The notes below the pieces were generated by a model that did no database searches, was not told where the DNA came from, and saw only the letters and a program-made list of their open reading frames with translations. The translations under genes were made by a program, and so were the position numbers. Shown here piece after piece: positions 7,406-9,403 of a DNA stretch of 9,403 nt. Source of the DNA: Gammaproteobacteria bacterium (GTDB taxonomy: Bacteria > Pseudomonadota > Gammaproteobacteria > Enterobacterales > Psychrobiaceae); the NCBI GenBank assembly GCA_013214885.1, contig JABSRS010000007.1, positions 1 through 9,403 on the forward strand, in the 5' to 3' direction. Numbering within the stretch: position 1 is the first letter of the stretch; the number at the start of each line of letters is the position of its first letter.

Positions 7406-8329
7406 CTATTTTGAACGAATGAGTTCAATACCAGCATCTTTAGCTTCTTGAAAGAAGAGTTCAATAAACTGGTCAACAATTTCAGATTTAGCTCGTAATG
7501 ATGGTAGTAAAATGAAAAATCTAAAAGGTATTGAGGGACGAAATTCTTTAACCAATATACCAGCACTCTCTCCTGTAAAATATTTTGCAGAGAAAGGGTC
7601 AACAATTGAAGCACCGACGCCCTCAGAAACTAAATTGGCTATAGCTATAGCTAATGATACCTCGGCCACTTCATTACGTTTTATTTTGGCCTTATGAAAC
7701 GCTTTATCAACCTGTCGTTGAGTATGATCTTTTTCACAACTAATAATCGCATGACCTTCAAGATCTTTCGGGGTAATTACGGTGTGGTCAGCAAGTGGGC
7801 TATCTTGAGGTAAAATACAGACACAATTGCATTCTACTTTAATGCTTGTCACTCCCTCAGTGATTTCAGGCAACAGGGCAAAGCCGATATCACATGACTG
7901 TAATGCTGTTCTCCTTAATACTTCTTCAGAGCGATAAGTTTTTAATGAGGAATGTAAATTCTTATTTCTGGAAAGAAATTTCCCTAATAGCTTAGGCAAA
8001 AAATTACTGGATAACATTGGAAATGCAGAAATATGAAGGCTGCCAAAACTACTTTTTTTAATATCTGAAGCACTTTCAGATAATGATTCAAGTGCAGAAT
8101 AGGCTTTTGATACCTCGATATAAAAAGCTTTACCTTTTTCTGAGGGCAATAAACGTCCTTTAACACGTTGAAACAGCTTAAAGCCTATATTTCTTTCTAA
8201 GCTAGATATTAAACGACTAACGGCTGGCTGTGTGATATGAATATAATCTGCCGCCGCAGTCACTGTTCCTAATTCGTACACCGCTTTAAATGCATTAAGT
8301 TGTTGAAACTGCATACCTAGATAATCCAT
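7406..8329 (-). CDS. LysR-family regulator, OccR/NocR-like
   Basis: DNA-binding transcriptional regulator of 307 residues, the usual LysR length. The winged helix-turn-helix is at 22-41 (AAADYIHITQPAVSRLI), followed by the LERNIGFKLFQR wing and linker helix. The C-terminal effector-binding domain (about 96-295) contains CDIGFALLP, VCILPQDSPLADHTVITPKDLEG and NLVSEGVGASIVDPFSAKYF. The last two resemble the corresponding stretches of the agrobacterial opine regulators NocR and OccR (LPPGHRL...DLEGESLI; DLVSRGMGVGIVDPFTADYY), recalled from memory. An opine or breakdown product as inducer is therefore a reasonable inference. The start at 8329 has no clear ribosome site. An ATG at 8314 (MQFQQLNAF) is an equally normal LysR start and would be five residues shorter. 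The gene is in the same direction as its presumed targets, 225 bp upstream of the dehydrogenase, and divergent from nhaC. Confidence 0.93.
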   Translation of the reverse strand: MDYLGMQFQQLNAFKAVYELGTVTAAADYIHITQPAVSRLISSLERNIGFKLFQRVKGRLLPSEKGKAFYIEVSKAYSALESLSESASDIKKSSFGSLHISAFPMLSSNFLPKLLGKFLSRNKNLHSSLKTYRSEEVLRRTALQSCDIGFALLPEITEGVTSIKVECNCVCILPQDSPLADHTVITPKDLEGHAIISCEKDHTQRQVDKAFHKAKIKRNEVAEVSLAIAIANLVSEGVGASIVDPFSAKYFTGESAGILVKEFRPSIPFRFFILLPSLRAKSEIVDQFIELFFQEAKDAGIELIRSK

Positions 8330-8487
8330 TCAAAATGTAAAAAGTTAATATGACAAAAATAATTTACCATTACAATAGGCTACATTAATCATCAAACAAT
8401 CTCTCACTGAAGTTTCTTAAAATAAGATAGATCAGAATAAAACAGGTGGAATTAGTGACCATATTGAGTAAAATATTTTCATGTTTT

Positions 8488-8511
8488 TTGAGTGGATAAT
8501 TAATCACTCAA
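8488..8511. repeat. Inverted repeat TTGAGTG-N10-CACTCAA
   Basis: Two perfect 7-bp arms (8488-8494 and 8505-8511) enclose ten A/T-rich bases. A T-run precedes it on the plus strand, and an A-run follows it on the minus strand, so it does not have terminator form in either direction. Lying between divergent genes, it is more likely a protein-binding dyad. Its arm spacing does not match the LysR T-N11-A pattern. Confidence 0.35.
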
Positions 8512-8693
8512 GCTGAAGCGCCATTTTTACTGATATAGACATAAAAATAAAGGGCTAGCGATTCATTACAAAAATAATGGTTAAACAACTATTGTGAATA
8601 ACTATCCAAAATTGATACTTTAGCGATGACGCCCCCCCGACAGCCTAAATAATTTTCACTTGCACTTTCGTTAAATTCCTTGCATGTTTAAGC

Positions 8694-8703
8694 GCAAATT
8701 TGC
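8694..8703. repeat. 10-bp perfect palindrome before nhaC
   Basis: GCAAATTTGC is its own reverse complement and lies 32 bp upstream of the nhaC ATG, where a repressor or another dimeric regulator could bind. The length is short enough to occur by chance. Confidence 0.25.
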
Positions 8704-8735
8704 TGTTAAAGAGCCTGTTCAGGTGTTAAATAATC

Positions 8736-9403
8736 ATGAAAAATCTTAATAAAACAAAGTTACCCACTATGATTGATGCTTCAATTCCAGTGTTGTGCTT
8801 GATTGTCTTACTGACCGCTTCGGTAAGTACTTTTGGTGACAATTCATCATACGGGCCTAATCAAATAGCTCTGTTAGCCAGCATGGGCATTGCCATCATT
8901 ATCGGCTTGAAAAATGGATTTACATGGAATTCAATTGAAAAAGCTATTGTTCATGGCATATCTCTTTCGCTCGGCGCAATATTAATTCTTCTTGCCGTTG
9001 GTTCTTTAATTGGTACCTGGCTGCTATCGGGTACTGTACCCACTATGATTTATTATGGATTACAGATCCTATCTCCTGAGTGGTTTTATGCGGCTACCTG
9101 TATCATTTGTGGCATTGTCGCTATGAGTATTGGTAGCTCTTGGACAACGGCTGCCACAATTGGTGTGGCCTTATTGGGGATTGCTCAGGGCTTAGGTTTA
9201 TCACCGGAAATAGCCGCTGGTGCTGTCATTTCTGGTGCATACTTTGGCGATAAAATATCACCATTATCTGAAACAACTAATTTAGCCCCCGCCATTGCAG
9301 GCAGTGAACTTTTTTCTCATATACGCTATATGCTTTGGACTACAATCCCGTCTATCTCGATCGCTTTAATCTTATTTTTACTACTCGGTTTTTCTGAATC
9401 GGC
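8736..9403 (+). CDS. nhaC: NhaC-family Na+/H+ antiporter, N-terminal part
   Basis: Inner-membrane antiporter exchanging cytoplasmic Na+ for H+, or in relatives coupling Na+ or H+ to organic substrates. The frame is open from the ATG to the right edge, giving 222 codons of a protein usually about 450-500 residues long. The product begins with a short polar leader (MKNLNKTKLPTMIDASIP) and then hydrophobic helices. The family hallmarks are clear: SIGSSWTTAATIGVALLGIA (131-150) and SGAYFGDKISPLSETTNLAP (166-185), the latter with Asp172, Lys173 and Glu179. CAGGTG lies ten bases before the ATG, a rather long ribosome-site spacing; an internal ATG at residue 12 has none. It is divergent from the LysR gene, so it could be a LysR target and could supply Na+ homeostasis or a second transport step for the neighbouring pathway. 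The C-terminal half lies outside the window, so integrity is unknown. Confidence 0.92.
   Translation, partial: MKNLNKTKLPTMIDASIPVLCLIVLLTASVSTFGDNSSYGPNQIALLASMGIAIIIGLKNGFTWNSIEKAIVHGISLSLGAILILLAVGSLIGTWLLSGTVPTMIYYGLQILSPEWFYAATCIICGIVAMSIGSSWTTAATIGVALLGIAQGLGLSPEIAAGAVISGAYFGDKISPLSETTNLAPAIAGSELFSHIRYMLWTTIPSISIALILFLLLGFSES

Larger units (their letters stand above)
8330..8735. other. 406-bp gene-free divergent regulatory region (LysR / nhaC)
   Basis: No reading frame of credible size is present on either strand. The region must hold the promoters of both flanking genes. Visible elements are an inverted repeat (8488-8511), a small CATTA/TAATG dyad (8564-8579), a run of seven C (8632-8638) and a 10-bp perfect palindrome (8694-8703). 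No strong sigma70 promoter stands out. The best plus-strand pair is TTGTGA (8592-8597) with TACTTT (8616-8621), 18 nt apart, which is weak. No T-N11-A dyad as clear as the one at 7295-7315 was found. Confidence 0.6.

Noticed and set aside
7357..7614. Minus-strand frame overlapping the 3' end of the LysR gene, and a plus-strand frame at 7512-7697
   Set aside because: Both overlap the intact LysR effector domain in other frames, and neither product is recognisable.
7984..8166. Minus-strand 60-codon frame inside the LysR gene
   Set aside because: It is a frame shadow of the LysR coding sequence with no independent support.
8488..8511. Inverted repeat as an intrinsic terminator
   Set aside because: The T-run is on the wrong side for both directions, so it is kept only as an inverted repeat.
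1..9403. CRISPR array, tRNA, rRNA, insertion sequence or prophage
   Set aside because: No regularly spaced direct repeats, cloverleaf, rRNA core sequence, transposase or phage gene was seen anywhere in the window.

Overview
The window is AT-rich DNA and looks like a marine gammaproteobacterium of the Alteromonadales, probably Colwelliaceae-like. I infer this from base composition, the large TonB-dependent receptor, a TPR-sulfotransferase fusion and Na+-linked transporters. No identity search was possible. Six protein genes are supported, five on the minus strand and one on the plus strand, the latter running off the right edge.

Layout from left to right. Positions 1-108 hold a compact, comparatively GC-rich block of consecutive hairpins; the last is a good minus-strand terminator. 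Next come a TPR-sulfotransferase (215-1786, minus) with a candidate sigma70 promoter at 1822-1850, a perfect 21-bp hairpin terminator (1909-1954), a TonB-dependent outer-membrane receptor (1982-4462, minus), a YfcC/DcuC-family inner-membrane carrier (4603-6015, minus), an octopine/nopaline dehydrogenase-family enzyme (6050-7180, minus), a LysR regulator most like the opine regulators OccR/NocR (7406-8329, minus), a 406-bp gene-free divergent region, and the N-terminal part of an NhaC-type Na+/H+ antiporter (8736 to the edge, plus).

The central genes read as one functional unit. A LysR protein resembling agrobacterial opine regulators lies directly upstream of an opine-dehydrogenase-family enzyme, followed after 34 bp by an inner-membrane carrier and then by an outer-membrane receptor. 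The only strong terminator in this run lies after the receptor, which favours one transcript: dehydrogenase, carrier, receptor. Upstream of the dehydrogenase I see a candidate promoter (7240-7267) and, centred about 72 bp before the presumed transcription start, a TGATT-N11-AATCA dyad with the classic LysR T-N11-A geometry. The working model is uptake of an opine or related N-carboxyalkyl amino acid across both membranes and its NAD(P)-linked conversion in the cytoplasm. The substrate and the direction of the reaction cannot be read from sequence.

The flanking sulfotransferase has its own promoter and may or may not be linked to the receptor beside it. The nhaC gene is divergent from the LysR gene and so occupies the classical position of a LysR target.
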